DNA of 64,000 nucleotides from Arthrobacter crusticola (GTDB taxonomy: Bacteria; Actinomycetota; Actinomycetes; Actinomycetales; Micrococcaceae). The position numbers were made by a program, and so were the translations under genes. The notes beneath the pieces are model-generated. The model had not been told where the DNA came from and did no database searches. It saw only the letters and a list, made by a program, of their open reading frames with translations. Below, one piece after another: positions 8,991 through 17,918 of this stretch (within the stretch, counting starts at the first letter, position 1; each line of letters opens with the position of its first letter). The stretch spans positions 434,001 through 498,000 of the forward strand of contig NZ_SMTK01000002.1 in the NCBI RefSeq assembly GCF_004357995.1, written 5' to 3'.

Positions 8991-9191
8991 CCGGTATTCC
9001 GGTGCCGGCCCCAAATGGAGCCCTCCATGAGAAGCATCACAGTGCCGGGCAGGCCTCCCCGGCGCGGGGTCGGAAACGGTGCCACGAATGGCGGCGGCGC
9101 CGACGCCGGGACCGCGGCCGGCACCGCGGCCGGGACCGTAAAGGTGCGGCGGGACCACCGGCCGGGGTGGCACCGGCCGGAGCGCTGCGGC

Positions 9192-9197
9192 TAGGAT
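9192..9197 (+). promoter_or_regulatory. -10 element for the riboswitch-glyA transcript
   Basis: TAGGAT sits 6-8 bases before the first paired region of the ZTP riboswitch, where a transcription start is expected. No convincing -35 is visible. Confidence 0.45.
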
Positions 9198-9202
9198 GGG
9201 TG

Positions 9203-9328
9203 GCGCCGCGACTGGCGTAGGGTGGGCAACCACCGGGAAGCGGCACGCACTGCGGGGAGCCGGGCGAGGGCCCGAAAGACCCCGCGGGGCACTGTGCCAA
9301 CCACGGATCGCACGCCTGGGCCGGGGGT
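9203..9328 (+). ncRNA. ZTP riboswitch (pfl motif) upstream of glyA
   Basis: Both conserved halves of the pfl/ZTP aptamer are present. The 5' half, CGCGACTGGCG followed by GGGTGGGCAACCACCGGG and AAGCG, lies at 9207-9242. The 3' half, CGCACGCCTGGGCCGG, lies at 9309-9325. A variable GC-rich linker hairpin separates them. The class senses ZMP/ZTP, which build up when 10-formyl-THF is short, and is known upstream of glyA, folD and pur genes. No T-tract terminator follows. GAAGG-A-CCTTC (9410-9420) can pair the ribosome binding site with the start region, which suggests translational control. Confidence 0.9.
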
Positions 9329-9421
9329 TACCTCCGCCGCTGCGCGCCGCCCCGAGTGGGCTGCACCACAGTGCTGCGGGTAGCCTGAGCTGTAAAGCAC
9401 CCCACCACCGAAGGACCTTCC

Positions 9422-10711
9422 GTGACCACTTCGCCCCTGACCGATTCCGTCACCAACGCCCCGCTGGCTGAGATCGACCCTGAGATCGCTGCGGTCCTGC
9501 GCGATGAGCTGGGCCGCCAGCGGGACACCCTCGAGATGATCGCCTCCGAGAACTTCGCCCCCCGCGCGGTGCTTGAGGCCCAGGGCTCGGTCCTGACCAA
9601 CAAGTACGCCGAGGGATACCCGGGGCGCCGCTACTACGGCGGCTGCGAGCACGTCGACGTCGCCGAAAACCTCGCCATCTCCCGCGTCAAGGAGCTGTTC
9701 GGCGCCGAGTACGCCAACGTGCAGCCCCACTCGGGCGCACAGGCCAACGCCGCCGCCCTCGCCGCCATGATCAAGCCGGGCGACAAGATCATGGGCCTCT
9801 CACTGGCCCACGGCGGGCACCTCACCCACGGCATGAAGCTGAACTTTTCCGGCAAGCTCTACGAGGTCGCCGCCTACGGTGTCGAGGAAGACACCCACCG
9901 GCTCGACATGGACCGGGTCCGCGCCCAGGCGCTCGCCGAGAAGCCCGACGTCCTCATCGCCGGCTGGTCCGCGTACCCGCGCCACCTCGACTTCGAGGCG
10001 TTCCGCTCCATCGCCGACGAGACCGGTGCGCTGCTGTGGACCGATATGGCCCACTTCGCCGGACTCGTGGCCGCGGGCCTGCACCCCAGCCCGGTGCAGG
10101 CCTCCGACGTGGTGACCTCGACCGTCCACAAGACCCTCGCCGGCCCGCGCTCCGGGGTCATCCTGGCCAAGCAGGACTGGGCCAAGAAGCTCAACTCGAG
10201 CGTCTTCCCCGGCCAGCAGGGCGGGCCGCTGATGCACGTCATCGCCGCCAAGGCCACAGCCTTCAAGATCGCAGGATCCGCCGAGTTCAAGGAACGCCAG
10301 GAGCGGGTCCTTGAGGGCGCCCGGATCATCGCCGAGCGCCTCACCGGCGCCGACGTCACCGAGCACGGCGTCTCCGTCCTGACCGGCGGCACCGACGTGC
10401 ACCTGGTGCTGGTCGACCTGCGCAACTCGAGCCTCGACGGACAGCAGGCGGAGGACCTCCTCCATTCGGTCGGCATCACCGTCAACCGCAACGCCGTCCC
10501 CTTCGACCCCCGGCCTCCCATGGTCACCTCCGGGCTGCGCATCGGCACCCCGGCGCTGGCCACGCGCGGGTTCGGTGCCGCCGAGTTCACCGAGGTCGCC
10601 GAAATCATCGCCGCCGCACTTAAGCCGTCCCCCGACGTCGCCGCCCTGCGGGCTCGGGTGTCGGCGCTCGCCGCCAACTTCCCGCTGTACCCGGGCCACG
10701 AGGAGTGGTAG
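9422..10711 (+). CDS. glyA: Serine hydroxymethyltransferase
   Basis: PLP enzyme that converts serine and THF to glycine and 5,10-methylene-THF, the main entry of one-carbon units. The 429-residue product has the N-terminal [20 protein letters not shown], the PLP-lysine segment [16 protein letters not shown] and the C-terminal [12 protein letters not shown]; the length is standard. The start is GTG at 9422 with AAGGA 7-11 bases upstream. It is under the ZTP riboswitch and followed by folD after a 154-base gap that contains a GC hairpin. Confidence 0.97.
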   Translation: MTTSPLTDSVTNAPLAEIDPEIAAVLRDELGRQRDTLEMIASENFAPRAVLEAQGSVLTNKYAEGYPGRRYYGGCEHVDVAENLAISRVKELFGAEYANVQPHSGAQANAAALAAMIKPGDKIMGLSLAHGGHLTHGMKLNFSGKLYEVAAYGVEEDTHRLDMDRVRAQALAEKPDVLIAGWSAYPRHLDFEAFRSIADETGALLWTDMAHFAGLVAAGLHPSPVQASDVVTSTVHKTLAGPRSGVILAKQDWAKKLNSSVFPGQQGGPLMHVIAAKATAFKIAGSAEFKERQERVLEGARIIAERLTGADVTEHGVSVLTGGTDVHLVLVDLRNSSLDGQQAEDLLHSVGITVNRNAVPFDPRPPMVTSGLRIGTPALATRGFGAAEFTEVAEIIAAALKPSPDVAALRARVSALAANFPLYPGHEEW

Positions 10712-10713
10712 GA

Positions 10714-10764
10714 GAACTCCCCGCGGGCGCCGCCTCCTCCCGCGCGGCGGCGTCCGGGGAGTTC
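10714..10764 (+). terminator. GC-rich hairpin after glyA
   Basis: GAACTCCCCG (10714-10723) pairs perfectly with CGGGGAGTTC (10755-10764), with an inner CGCCGCC/GGCGGCG stem. There is no T-tract, so it may be a weak or attenuating terminator between glyA and folD. Confidence 0.45.
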
Positions 10765-10865
10765 GACATTCCCAGCGCGGAATGCTGCTTTACCGGGTGC
10801 TGCGACCGCGGGAAGGCGTTCCTTCTTGAACTGATCGAGACCCCTGACACGACCGGAGAACGTTC

Positions 10866-11753
10866 ATGAGCACCACCACCGCCCGCGTCCTCGACGGCAA
10901 GGCCACGGCCGCCGCGATCAAGGACGAACTCGCCGTGCGGGTCCGCGAGCTCGCCGCCCGCGGCGTGCAGCCCGGGCTCGGCACCATCCTCGTGGGGGAC
11001 GACCCGGCCAGCAAATCCTATGTCGCAGGGAAGCACCGGGACTGTGCCCAGGTCGGCATCCGTTCGATCCGCCGGGACCTGCCCGAGTCCATCACGCAGG
11101 AGGAGCTCGAGGCGGTCATCGACGGGCTCAACGCCGACGACGAAACCACCGGGTACATCGTGCAGCTTCCCCTGCCGAAGCACATCGACACCAACCGGAT
11201 CCTCGAGCGGATCGACCCCGACAAGGACGCCGACGGCCTGCACCCGACCAACCTGGGCCGGCTGGTGCTCAACGTGGGCGCGCCCATGGCCTCGCCCCTG
11301 CCGTGCACGCCCAACGGCATCATCGAGCTGCTGCGGCGCCACGGCATCGAGCTCGCGGGGCGCAACGTGCTGGTGGTCGGCCGCGGTGTCACGGTCGGCC
11401 GGCCCCTGGGGCTCCTCCTGACCCGCAAGGCGGTCAACGCCACGGTCACCCTCGCCCACACGGGCACTACTGACCTCGAGGACCACCTCGCGCGGGCCGA
11501 CGTGGTCGTGGCCGCCGCAGGCTTCCCCGGCATGATCAAGGCGGCGCAGCTGAAACCCGGAGCCATCGTGCTCGACGTCGGGGTCACCCGGATCGAGGAC
11601 CCGGAGACCGGCAAGGCGGTGCTTTCCGGCGATGTCGAGCCGGCCGCGGCCGCGGTCGCCGGGTGGCTGTCGCCCAATCCCGGCGGCGTCGGGCCCATGA
11701 CCCGGGCGATGCTGCTGGCCAACGTCGTCGACGCCGCCGAGCGCCGGCTCTAA
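10866..11753 (+). CDS. folD: Bifunctional methylene-THF dehydrogenase / methenyl-THF cyclohydrolase
   Basis: Interconverts 5,10-methylene-THF and 10-formyl-THF. The 295-residue product shows the catalytic-lysine region [14 protein letters not shown], the family stretch [26 protein letters not shown], the NADP-binding [16 protein letters not shown] and the C-terminal [15 protein letters not shown]. The start is ATG at 10866 with GGAG upstream. With glyA and purU it covers formation, interconversion and release of formyl-THF. A strong hairpin follows. Confidence 0.97.
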   Translation: MSTTTARVLDGKATAAAIKDELAVRVRELAARGVQPGLGTILVGDDPASKSYVAGKHRDCAQVGIRSIRRDLPESITQEELEAVIDGLNADDETTGYIVQLPLPKHIDTNRILERIDPDKDADGLHPTNLGRLVLNVGAPMASPLPCTPNGIIELLRRHGIELAGRNVLVVGRGVTVGRPLGLLLTRKAVNATVTLAHTGTTDLEDHLARADVVVAAAGFPGMIKAAQLKPGAIVLDVGVTRIEDPETGKAVLSGDVEPAAAAVAGWLSPNPGGVGPMTRAMLLANVVDAAERRL

Positions 11754-11763
11754 ACGCAAAACG

Positions 11764-11819
11764 CACCCGAAAACGACAACCGCGCCGGAAAAATCCGGCG
11801 CGGTTGTCGTTTTCGGGCG
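11764..11819. terminator. Long terminator hairpin after folD
   Basis: A perfect 24-bp stem (11766-11789 with 11794-11817) with an AAAA loop begins 12 bases after the folD stop, and outer bases can extend it. The edge motif CGCACCCGA and the downstream TTCGTCGTT resemble the element at 48647-48701, suggesting a repeated palindrome family. Termination is the simplest role. Confidence 0.75.
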
Positions 11820-11912
11820 TGTTCGTCGTTCACAGGTGCGCCGGCCGTCCAATCACCGCAGCGCAGCCCGGATTGGCTAGTCCCAATGACTTTTCTGGCC
11901 TAGGCTGGGCTG

Positions 11913-12854
11913 GTGCCTCCCAACCTCACCGCTGAGCCTGTTATTGCCGCGCGCGCCCTGAGCAAGCACTACGGCGATTTCGCCGCCGTCGACGGGATCT
12001 CCTTCGAGGTGCCGGCCGGGGAGGCCTTCGGACTGCTGGGCCCCAACGGAGCCGGCAAGTCGACGACGATGAAGATGATCGGCGGGGTCTCCCAGCGCAC
12101 CTCCGGCGAGCTCTCCATTCTGGGCCTCGACCCCGAACAGCACGGCCCCGAGGTCCGTGCCCACCTTGGCGTCGTGCCGCAGCAGGACAACCTCGACGAG
12201 GAACTGCGGGTCCGCGACAACCTCCTGGTGTACGGGCGTTACTTCGGGCTGCCGATGAGCTACCTGAAGCCCAAGGCCGACGAACTCCTCGAGTTCGCGC
12301 AGCTGACCGAGAAGGCCGGCGCGAAGGTCGACTCGCTCTCAGGCGGGATGAAGCGCCGGCTGACCATCGCCCGCTCGCTGATCAACGAGCCGAAGATCCT
12401 GCTCCTGGACGAGCCGACGACGGGCCTTGATCCGCAGGCCCGCCACATCCTCTGGGACCGGCTCTTCCGCCTCAAGGAATCCGGGGTCACCCTGATCCTC
12501 ACGACCCACTACATGGACGAGGCCGAGCAGCTGTGCGACCGCCTGGTGGTCGTGGATAAGGGACGGATCATGGCCGAGGGGTCGCCGGCCACCCTCATCC
12601 GGGAGCATTCGACCCGGGAGGTGCTCGAACTGCGGTTCGGCTCCGAACGCAACACCACCGTGGCGGCCGACCTCGAGGGCATCGGGGAGCGGCTTGAGAC
12701 CCTGCCCGACCGGGTCCTGATCTATGCGGCCGACGGCGAGGCGGCCCTCGAGCAGGTCTCCGCCCGCGGCCTCCACCCCATCACCTCCCTGGTGCGCCGG
12801 TCTTCCCTGGAGGACGTGTTCCTGCGCCTGACCGGAAGGAGCCTCGTTGACTGA
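11913..12854 (+). CDS. ABC exporter ATP-binding protein (DrrA/NodI-like)
   Basis: A 313-residue single ABC domain plus a C-terminal regulatory region. Walker A is LLGPNGAGKSTTMKMI, signature LSGGMKRRL, Walker B KILLLDEPTTGLDP and H-loop TTHYMDEAEQL, as in DrrA-type drug or polysaccharide exporters. The start is GTG at 11913 without a Shine-Dalgarno; TAGGCT ends six bases before it, so the transcript is probably leaderless. It overlaps the first permease gene, which in turn overlaps the second. The exported substrate is unknown. Confidence 0.9.
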   Translation: MPPNLTAEPVIAARALSKHYGDFAAVDGISFEVPAGEAFGLLGPNGAGKSTTMKMIGGVSQRTSGELSILGLDPEQHGPEVRAHLGVVPQQDNLDEELRVRDNLLVYGRYFGLPMSYLKPKADELLEFAQLTEKAGAKVDSLSGGMKRRLTIARSLINEPKILLLDEPTTGLDPQARHILWDRLFRLKESGVTLILTTHYMDEAEQLCDRLVVVDKGRIMAEGSPATLIREHSTREVLELRFGSERNTTVAADLEGIGERLETLPDRVLIYAADGEAALEQVSARGLHPITSLVRRSSLEDVFLRLTGRSLVD

Positions 12855-13725
12855 GCCGCGCACCGGTGCCCGCCCCGCGGTCCCCGCCGGCACGCCGGGG
12901 CCGGGGCTGCGCGCCCATCCACCCGCGGTCTCGGCCGCCCGGGCCCGGGCCTTCGGCTCCTGGTACTACGCCGAACATGTCCTGCGGGTAATGAACAGCT
13001 ACCGGTGGACGATCCTCGCTTCGAGCGTAGGGACCCCGGTGATGTACCTCTTCGCAATGGGCGTGGGCCTGGCCAGCCTGGTGGACAGCTCCGGGGCCGG
13101 GACCTTCGGCGGCGTGAGCTACCTCGCCTTCCTCGCCCCGGCCCTCCTGGCCTCGGCCGCCCTGATGGCGGCGACGAACGAATTCACCTACCCGGTGATG
13201 GACGGCTTCAAGTGGCGCCGGGTCTACTACGGCCCGCACGCTTCGCCGCTTGGCACCCACCAGATCGTCAACGGCCACATTCTCGCCGTCACCCTGAGGC
13301 TGGCGGTGATGTCTGTCATCTACTTCGCCATCGTCGCCCTCTTCGGGGCTTCGCCGTCGCCCTGGGGCTGGGCCGCCGTGCCCGTCGCGGTGCTCAGCGG
13401 CCTGGCCTTCGGCGTGCCCCTGATGGCCTACGCGGCAAGCCTCACCGAGGACAAGGGCCAGTTCGCCCTGGTGATGCGGTTCATCGCCACCCCGCTGTTC
13501 CTGTTCTCCGGAACCTTCTTCCCGCTCGACACCCTGCCGCTGCTGCTGCGCTGGATCGGCTGGATCTCCCCGCTGTGGCACGGCACGGAGCTGGGGCGGG
13601 CCCTGACCTACGGGCACGCCATCCCGCCGGGCCTCGCCGCGGTCCACCTGATCTTCCTGATAGCCCTGACGGTGCTCGGCTGGCGCCTGGCCCAGCGGAC
13701 CTTCGCCCGGAGGCTGGGCGGATGA
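12847..13725 (+). CDS. ABC-2 type exporter permease (first of two)
   Basis: A 292-residue membrane protein with a soluble Pro/Ala-rich N-terminus (about 35 residues) and about six hydrophobic segments, ending in RRLGG. The shape and segments such as VMYLFAMGVGLASLV and FLFSGTFFPLDTLPLLLRWI are typical of ABC-2/NodJ permeases. The start is TTG at 12847, overlapping the ATPase gene by 8 bases; a start a little downstream is possible. It works with the next gene as a two-permease pair with the ATPase. Confidence 0.85.
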   Translation: MTEPRTGARPAVPAGTPGPGLRAHPPAVSAARARAFGSWYYAEHVLRVMNSYRWTILASSVGTPVMYLFAMGVGLASLVDSSGAGTFGGVSYLAFLAPALLASAALMAATNEFTYPVMDGFKWRRVYYGPHASPLGTHQIVNGHILAVTLRLAVMSVIYFAIVALFGASPSPWGWAAVPVAVLSGLAFGVPLMAYAASLTEDKGQFALVMRFIATPLFLFSGTFFPLDTLPLLLRWIGWISPLWHGTELGRALTYGHAIPPGLAAVHLIFLIALTVLGWRLAQRTFARRLGG

Positions 13726-14555
13726 CGAACTCGCTCTCCGTCGAGGACTACCGGCTCACCGGCCGCACGCGGGCCCTGGGCGCCCTGTATTCACGCAACG
13801 CCCGCGCCGTCATCGCCCGCGGCCTGCGCGCCACGAAGAGCAGCAACTGGATGGTGATGGTCTCCGGTTTCTTCGAACCGGTGCTGTACCTGCTGTCGAT
13901 GGGCGTGGGCCTCGGCGCGCTCGTGGGCACGGTGACCGGCCCCGGCGGCTCCGAGATCAGCTACGCCGCGTACATCGCCCCGGCCCTGTTGGCCGTCTCG
14001 GCGATGAACGGCGCCGTCTACGACAGCACCTGGAACGTCTTCTTCAAGATGAACTTCGCGAAGCTGTACCAGGGGATGCTCTCGACCTCGCTCGGGCCGC
14101 TGGACGTCGCCATCGGGGAAATCTTCCTGGCCCTGCTGCGCGGAGCCCTCTATGCGACGGGGTTCACGGCGGTGATGGGGGTGATGGGCCTGATCACCAC
14201 GCCGTGGGCGCTGCTGATGATTCCGGCCTCGGTCCTGATCGCCTTCGGGTTCGCGGCGTTCGGCATGGCGATCACCAGCTATATGAAGACCTTCCAGCAG
14301 ATGGAGTGGGTCAACTTCGTGATGCTGCCGATGTTCCTGTTCTCGGCGACCTTCTATCCGCTGAGCGTCTACCCGCAGCCCATCCAGGTGTTCATCCAGG
14401 CCCTGCCGCTCTGGCACGGAGTCGAACTCCTCCGGCAGATCAGCGCCGGGGTGTTCACGGCAGCCACCGGGGTACACGTGCTGTACTACGCCGCCATGAT
14501 CGTCATCGGCGTGGTGCTCACCACCGGGCGGCTGCGGGCGCTGTTCCTGAAATAG
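13722..14555 (+). CDS. ABC-2 type exporter permease (second of two)
   Basis: A 277-residue membrane protein related to its upstream neighbour: YLLSMGVGLGALVG here against YLFAMGVGLASLV there, and MLPMFLFSATFYPLSVYPQ in the ABC-2 signature region. The start is ATG at 13722, overlapping the previous stop (ATGA), so translation is probably coupled. The two paralogous permeases likely form a heterodimer with the DrrA-like ATPase. No downstream biosynthetic genes hint at the substrate. Confidence 0.87.
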   Translation: MTNSLSVEDYRLTGRTRALGALYSRNARAVIARGLRATKSSNWMVMVSGFFEPVLYLLSMGVGLGALVGTVTGPGGSEISYAAYIAPALLAVSAMNGAVYDSTWNVFFKMNFAKLYQGMLSTSLGPLDVAIGEIFLALLRGALYATGFTAVMGVMGLITTPWALLMIPASVLIAFGFAAFGMAITSYMKTFQQMEWVNFVMLPMFLFSATFYPLSVYPQPIQVFIQALPLWHGVELLRQISAGVFTAATGVHVLYYAAMIVIGVVLTTGRLRALFLK

Positions 14556-14641
14556 CCGGCGCCGGCCCGCAGCAGCCGGTGCCGGCCCGCGGGTGCCCCT
14601 GGTTACGGGGCGGACCCCGCACGGTGGCGCATACTGTGCAC

Positions 14642-15097
14642 ATGAATTCCGTTCGGCGCGACCGCACCCTCCCCATCCTGCTCGCGGTGCTCGGCCTCCT
14701 CGTGGTGGTTGCCCTGGCCGTCGTGTTCTCCCGCGGGGACGTAAAACTGCTCGATGCCTCCACCCCGGGCGGCGTGGTCCAGCGCTACTCCGCGGCGGTG
14801 ATCGAAGGGGATGAGGAGGCCGCGGCCGCCTACCTCGCGGAGCAGTCCGAGCCCTGCGACGAGTTCCACACCCCCACCGGCGACAACCTTCGAATCAGCC
14901 TCGTGGCGACCCGGGAGCGGGAGAACACCGCGGACGTCGAGGTGTCGATCGTGACCTTCGACGCGGGCGGCCCGTTCGGCTCCTCGGAATACGAATCCCG
15001 GGATGAGTTCGGCCTCGTCCGTGTCAACGGCGGCTGGCTCATCGAGCGGGCCCCGTGGCAGCTGCGCGTGTGCGAGGCCGGTTCGGGGGTCCGGTGA
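14642..15097 (+). CDS. Uncharacterised membrane-anchored or secreted protein
   Basis: A 151-residue product with one N-terminal hydrophobic segment (LPILLAVLGLLVVVALAVVF, residues 10-29) and a soluble acidic domain. Its GGVVQRYSAAVIEGDEEAAA, then a WLIERAPWQLRVCE ending, resembles small NTF2-like extracytoplasmic domains by pattern only. Two cysteines (EPCDE and RVCE) could form a disulfide. CATACT ends six bases before the ATG, so it is probably leaderless. The stop overlaps the start of the next membrane gene (GTGA), so the two are probably coupled. Function unknown. Confidence 0.75.
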   Translation: MNSVRRDRTLPILLAVLGLLVVVALAVVFSRGDVKLLDASTPGGVVQRYSAAVIEGDEEAAAAYLAEQSEPCDEFHTPTGDNLRISLVATRERENTADVEVSIVTFDAGGPFGSSEYESRDEFGLVRVNGGWLIERAPWQLRVCEAGSGVR

Positions 15098-16728
15098 GCA
15101 CCGGCACACGGGCCGCCCCCGGCCGGAGCCCCGCCCAGCCGGTCCTGCGCCGGCTGATTGCTTTCACACTGCTCTTCACCCTGGTGCTTATCGCCGCCGG
15201 CGGTCTCACCGGACTGCTCGGGCGGCTCCTTAATTCCGGTGACGTGCTGGTTGCCGACGATGTCACCGGCCTGGCCCGCTCGCTGGCCTTCACCCTCGTC
15301 GGCGGGCCGCTGGCCGCCCTCCTGTGGTGGGCCGTCTGGCGGCGGGTGGAGGGCGAACGCCCCTCGACCGCCTGGGGCCTTTACGTGGCCGGGATCTACG
15401 CGGTGTCGCTGATCACCGCGGCCACTGCGCTGCTTGGCACGGCGGCGGCGCTCCTCGGCGGTGATGCGGAGCGGTGGTCGGAGGGCCTGGCGCGCGGCCT
15501 CGTCTGGACCGGGGTACTCCTGTGGCACCACTGGATGTGGCGCCACCGGACCAGGGGTCCCCTCGCTCTGAAGGATCTTCCGCTCGTTGGAGGCTATATC
15601 TTTGGACTCGTCCTGGCGGTCGGCGGGGCCTACTCGGCGCTTGCGGGCCTCCTCGACGCGGCCGTCGAGGGCTCCACCTCGCCGGGAGCCATCGGGGTGC
15701 CCTGGTGGCGCGCGTCCCTTTCGGCCCTCGTGTGGACGGCCGGGGGAGCCGGTCTGTGGCTGGCGTACTGGGTGCGCGGCGGCGGACGGCACCTGCGCAC
15801 GGCGCTCTCCAACGTCGCCCTGGTGTTGTTCGGGGTGCTCGGTGCGGGCCTGCTGACCCTCGGTGGGCTGGGCACGGTGCTCTTCGTGCTGCTTCGGCTG
15901 GCCTTCGACCGGACGGATCCGCTGCCCGCGCTGCTGGATCCCCTGGCGCCGGCGCTCGCCGCGGCGGCAATCGGCGCCCCGGTATGGGTCTACCATCTGC
16001 GCGCCGCCGCCACCCGGGCCGAGGGCACCCGCCTCGCCGGCAGGCTTGTCACCTCGGGTGTTTCCCTCGCGGCTGCGGCGGCCGGCGTCGGGGTGATCGT
16101 CAATGCCCTCCTCGCAGCGCTCGCCTCGCCCGTGGTGGGCGCCGACCCCCGGACCCTGCTGCTGGGGGGAATCAGTTCGCTGGCGGTGGGCGGCCCGGTC
16201 TGGTGGTCTGCGTGGCGCCCGACGGCGGCACCCGGCGGCGGGGAACGGTCCCGGCGCAGGGTCTACCTCGTGGCGGTCTTCGGCATCAGCGCCCTGGTCG
16301 CCCTCATCACGCTGCTGGTGCTCGGATACCTGATCTTCGAGTTCCTGCTCGCCGACGTCGGCGGGGCGGCCCTGATCGAGCGCGTGCGGGCACCCCTGGG
16401 GCTGCTCCTGACGACGGGCGGCACGGCCGCCTACCACTTCAGCGTCTGGCGCCAGGACCGGGCGGCCGGAGCAACCGCGTCCGCGGACCGCGGGGCGATC
16501 GGCTCGGTGGTCCTCGTGGCCGGAGCCGGCGCTGAACCGCTTGCGGAGCTGATCGGCGGGATCACCGGCGCCGGGGTGACATTCTGGCGCCGGGCCGATC
16601 CCGCCGCGGACGCGGCGGTGCCCTCCGGCGAGGAACTCGCCCGGGCCCTCGACGGCGTGGTGGGGGAGAAGGTGCTGGTGATCGTGGGCGCGGGCCCGGG
16701 CATCGAGGTCATCCCGCTCGCCGGGTAG
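15094..16728 (+). CDS. Large polytopic membrane protein, DUF5671-like
   Basis: A 544-residue product, largely hydrophobic, with a recurring unit of paired membrane segments separated by short basic loops containing WW..WR or WHHWMWR-type aromatics (LLWWAVWRRVEGE, LLWHHWMWRHRT, VWWSAWRPT). The repeated pattern resembles DUF5671 membrane proteins. The soluble C-terminus ends in LVIVGAGPGIEVIPLAG. The GTG at 15094 overlaps the previous stop. No known activity; function unknown. Confidence 0.78.
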   Translation: MSTGTRAAPGRSPAQPVLRRLIAFTLLFTLVLIAAGGLTGLLGRLLNSGDVLVADDVTGLARSLAFTLVGGPLAALLWWAVWRRVEGERPSTAWGLYVAGIYAVSLITAATALLGTAAALLGGDAERWSEGLARGLVWTGVLLWHHWMWRHRTRGPLALKDLPLVGGYIFGLVLAVGGAYSALAGLLDAAVEGSTSPGAIGVPWWRASLSALVWTAGGAGLWLAYWVRGGGRHLRTALSNVALVLFGVLGAGLLTLGGLGTVLFVLLRLAFDRTDPLPALLDPLAPALAAAAIGAPVWVYHLRAAATRAEGTRLAGRLVTSGVSLAAAAAGVGVIVNALLAALASPVVGADPRTLLLGGISSLAVGGPVWWSAWRPTAAPGGGERSRRRVYLVAVFGISALVALITLLVLGYLIFEFLLADVGGAALIERVRAPLGLLLTTGGTAAYHFSVWRQDRAAGATASADRGAIGSVVLVAGAGAEPLAELIGGITGAGVTFWRRADPAADAAVPSGEELARALDGVVGEKVLVIVGAGPGIEVIPLAG

Positions 16729-16791
16729 GGCACCGCCGGAGGTTGCCTCCAGCATCTACCGGAGGGGCGGGCCCCGACGCATACTGGGACG

Positions 16792-17148
16792 ATGATTGGA
16801 TCCTGGCAAGCAACTGTCCTTGACTGTCCCGACCCCGGGCAGCTCGCCACCTTCTACCAGAACCTGTTCGGCATGGTCCGGGTCGATGAGTCAGACGACT
16901 GGATCACCATCGGCGACGCCGCCGACCGGCCCGCGCTGGCCTTCCAGCTGGTGGAGGACTACACCCCGCCCCAGTGGCCAGGGCAGGAGGTCCCGCAGCA
17001 GATGCACCTCGATGTGCTCGTTGCGGACCTCGACGAAGCCGAGGCGCAGGTCCTCGCCGGCGGCGCCGTGAGCCTCAACGCGGGCACGGACACCTTCCGG
17101 GTCTACCTCGATCCGGCCGGCCACCCGTTCTGCCTGGTCGCCGGCTGA
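16792..17148 (+). CDS. VOC family protein (glyoxalase/bleomycin-resistance fold)
   Basis: A 118-residue protein with two beta-alpha-beta-beta-beta halves: VLDCPDPGQLATFYQNLFGM in the N half, and MHLDVLVADLDEAEAQVL with VYLDPAGHPFCLV in the C half. These fit the vicinal-oxygen-chelate superfamily. His84 of QMHLDV and His of GHPFC are possible metal ligands. It is probably leaderless: CATACT ends six bases before the ATG at 16792. The substrate is unknown; such proteins range from glyoxalases to resistance proteins. Confidence 0.85.
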   Translation: MIGSWQATVLDCPDPGQLATFYQNLFGMVRVDESDDWITIGDAADRPALAFQLVEDYTPPQWPGQEVPQQMHLDVLVADLDEAEAQVLAGGAVSLNAGTDTFRVYLDPAGHPFCLVAG

Positions 17149-17169
17149 GGCCGGATCCGCCGGGCGGAG

Positions 17170-17904
17170 TCACACCACGAGTGCCGCGTACACCACGTAG
17201 TTGTCGTCGAACTCCCCGGTGGCGGGGTCGTAGCCGTCACAGGTGATGAGCCGCAGCTCCGCGCCGGGGGTGTTCCCATAGACCTTTGCGGTCGGGAAGG
17301 CCGCCTTGGCGTACGCTTCCCCGCGCAGCACCTGAAATTCGACGGTGCTTCCGTCCTCGCGCGCCACGCTGATGCGGTCGCCGGGCTTCATCGCCCGGAG
17401 GTCGGCGAAGACGCCCTTGCCGCCGTCGGTGGCGTTCACGTGGCCCAGCAGGACGGCCGGCCCCCGCTCGCCCGGGGTGGGGGACTCTGTGTACCAGCTG
17501 GCGGGGGCGCCGGGGCCGTCCGGCGGCACCTCGAGGGTCTTATCCGCGCGCAGCCCCAGCCGGAGCAGCTCCGAGGTGGCGCCGATCGAGGGGATGGAGA
17601 GGGATACCGGTGGAGAGGGGGCCAGGACCGCCGGCGCCTGCGGTGCAGGGGCCTTGGGGGAAGGTGCCCGTGCCGCAGGCGCCGGGGCCTTGGTGGGCGC
17701 CGTGGTCTCGGCCGGCGCCGGGGAGTCCGCGGTCGGCGCCGGGGAGCCGGGGGCCGCAGACGGATTGGGGGAGGATGTGCTCGTCGAGGGTGAGGACGTC
17801 CCGGGGCCGGAGGCGGCGGGGGCTCCGGCGCAGCCGCCAAGGAAGAGGAGGACGGCCGCCGCCGGGGCTGCGAAGCCCCAGCGGCGGCCGCATGTTCTGC
17901 TCAT
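17170..17904 (-). CDS. Class F sortase with lipoprotein-type N-terminus
   Basis: A 244-residue product. An N-terminal signal ends in LFLGGC (lipobox), followed by a roughly 75-residue Pro/Ala/Ser/Thr linker and a sortase domain from about residue 95. Catalytic-type His is in LLGHVNATDGG and Cys in LRLITCDGY. The segment after the Cys (DPATGEFDDNYVVYA) shows no obvious arginine. Class F sortases are usually membrane-anchored by a helix, so a lipobox is notable. It lies 14 bases after the CHRD-like gene on the same strand, so the two probably form an operon and may be enzyme and substrate. Confidence 0.85.
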   Translation of the reverse strand: MSRTCGRRWGFAAPAAAVLLFLGGCAGAPAASGPGTSSPSTSTSSPNPSAAPGSPAPTADSPAPAETTAPTKAPAPAARAPSPKAPAPQAPAVLAPSPPVSLSIPSIGATSELLRLGLRADKTLEVPPDGPGAPASWYTESPTPGERGPAVLLGHVNATDGGKGVFADLRAMKPGDRISVAREDGSTVEFQVLRGEAYAKAAFPTAKVYGNTPGAELRLITCDGYDPATGEFDDNYVVYAALVV

Positions 17905-17918
17905 TGCGGGTCGAGGCG

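Noticed and set aside
9100-9140. GC-rich tandem of ACCGCGGCCGG upstream of the riboswitch
   Set aside because: Only two short copies in a region of extreme GC content; no further structure or conservation to argue from.
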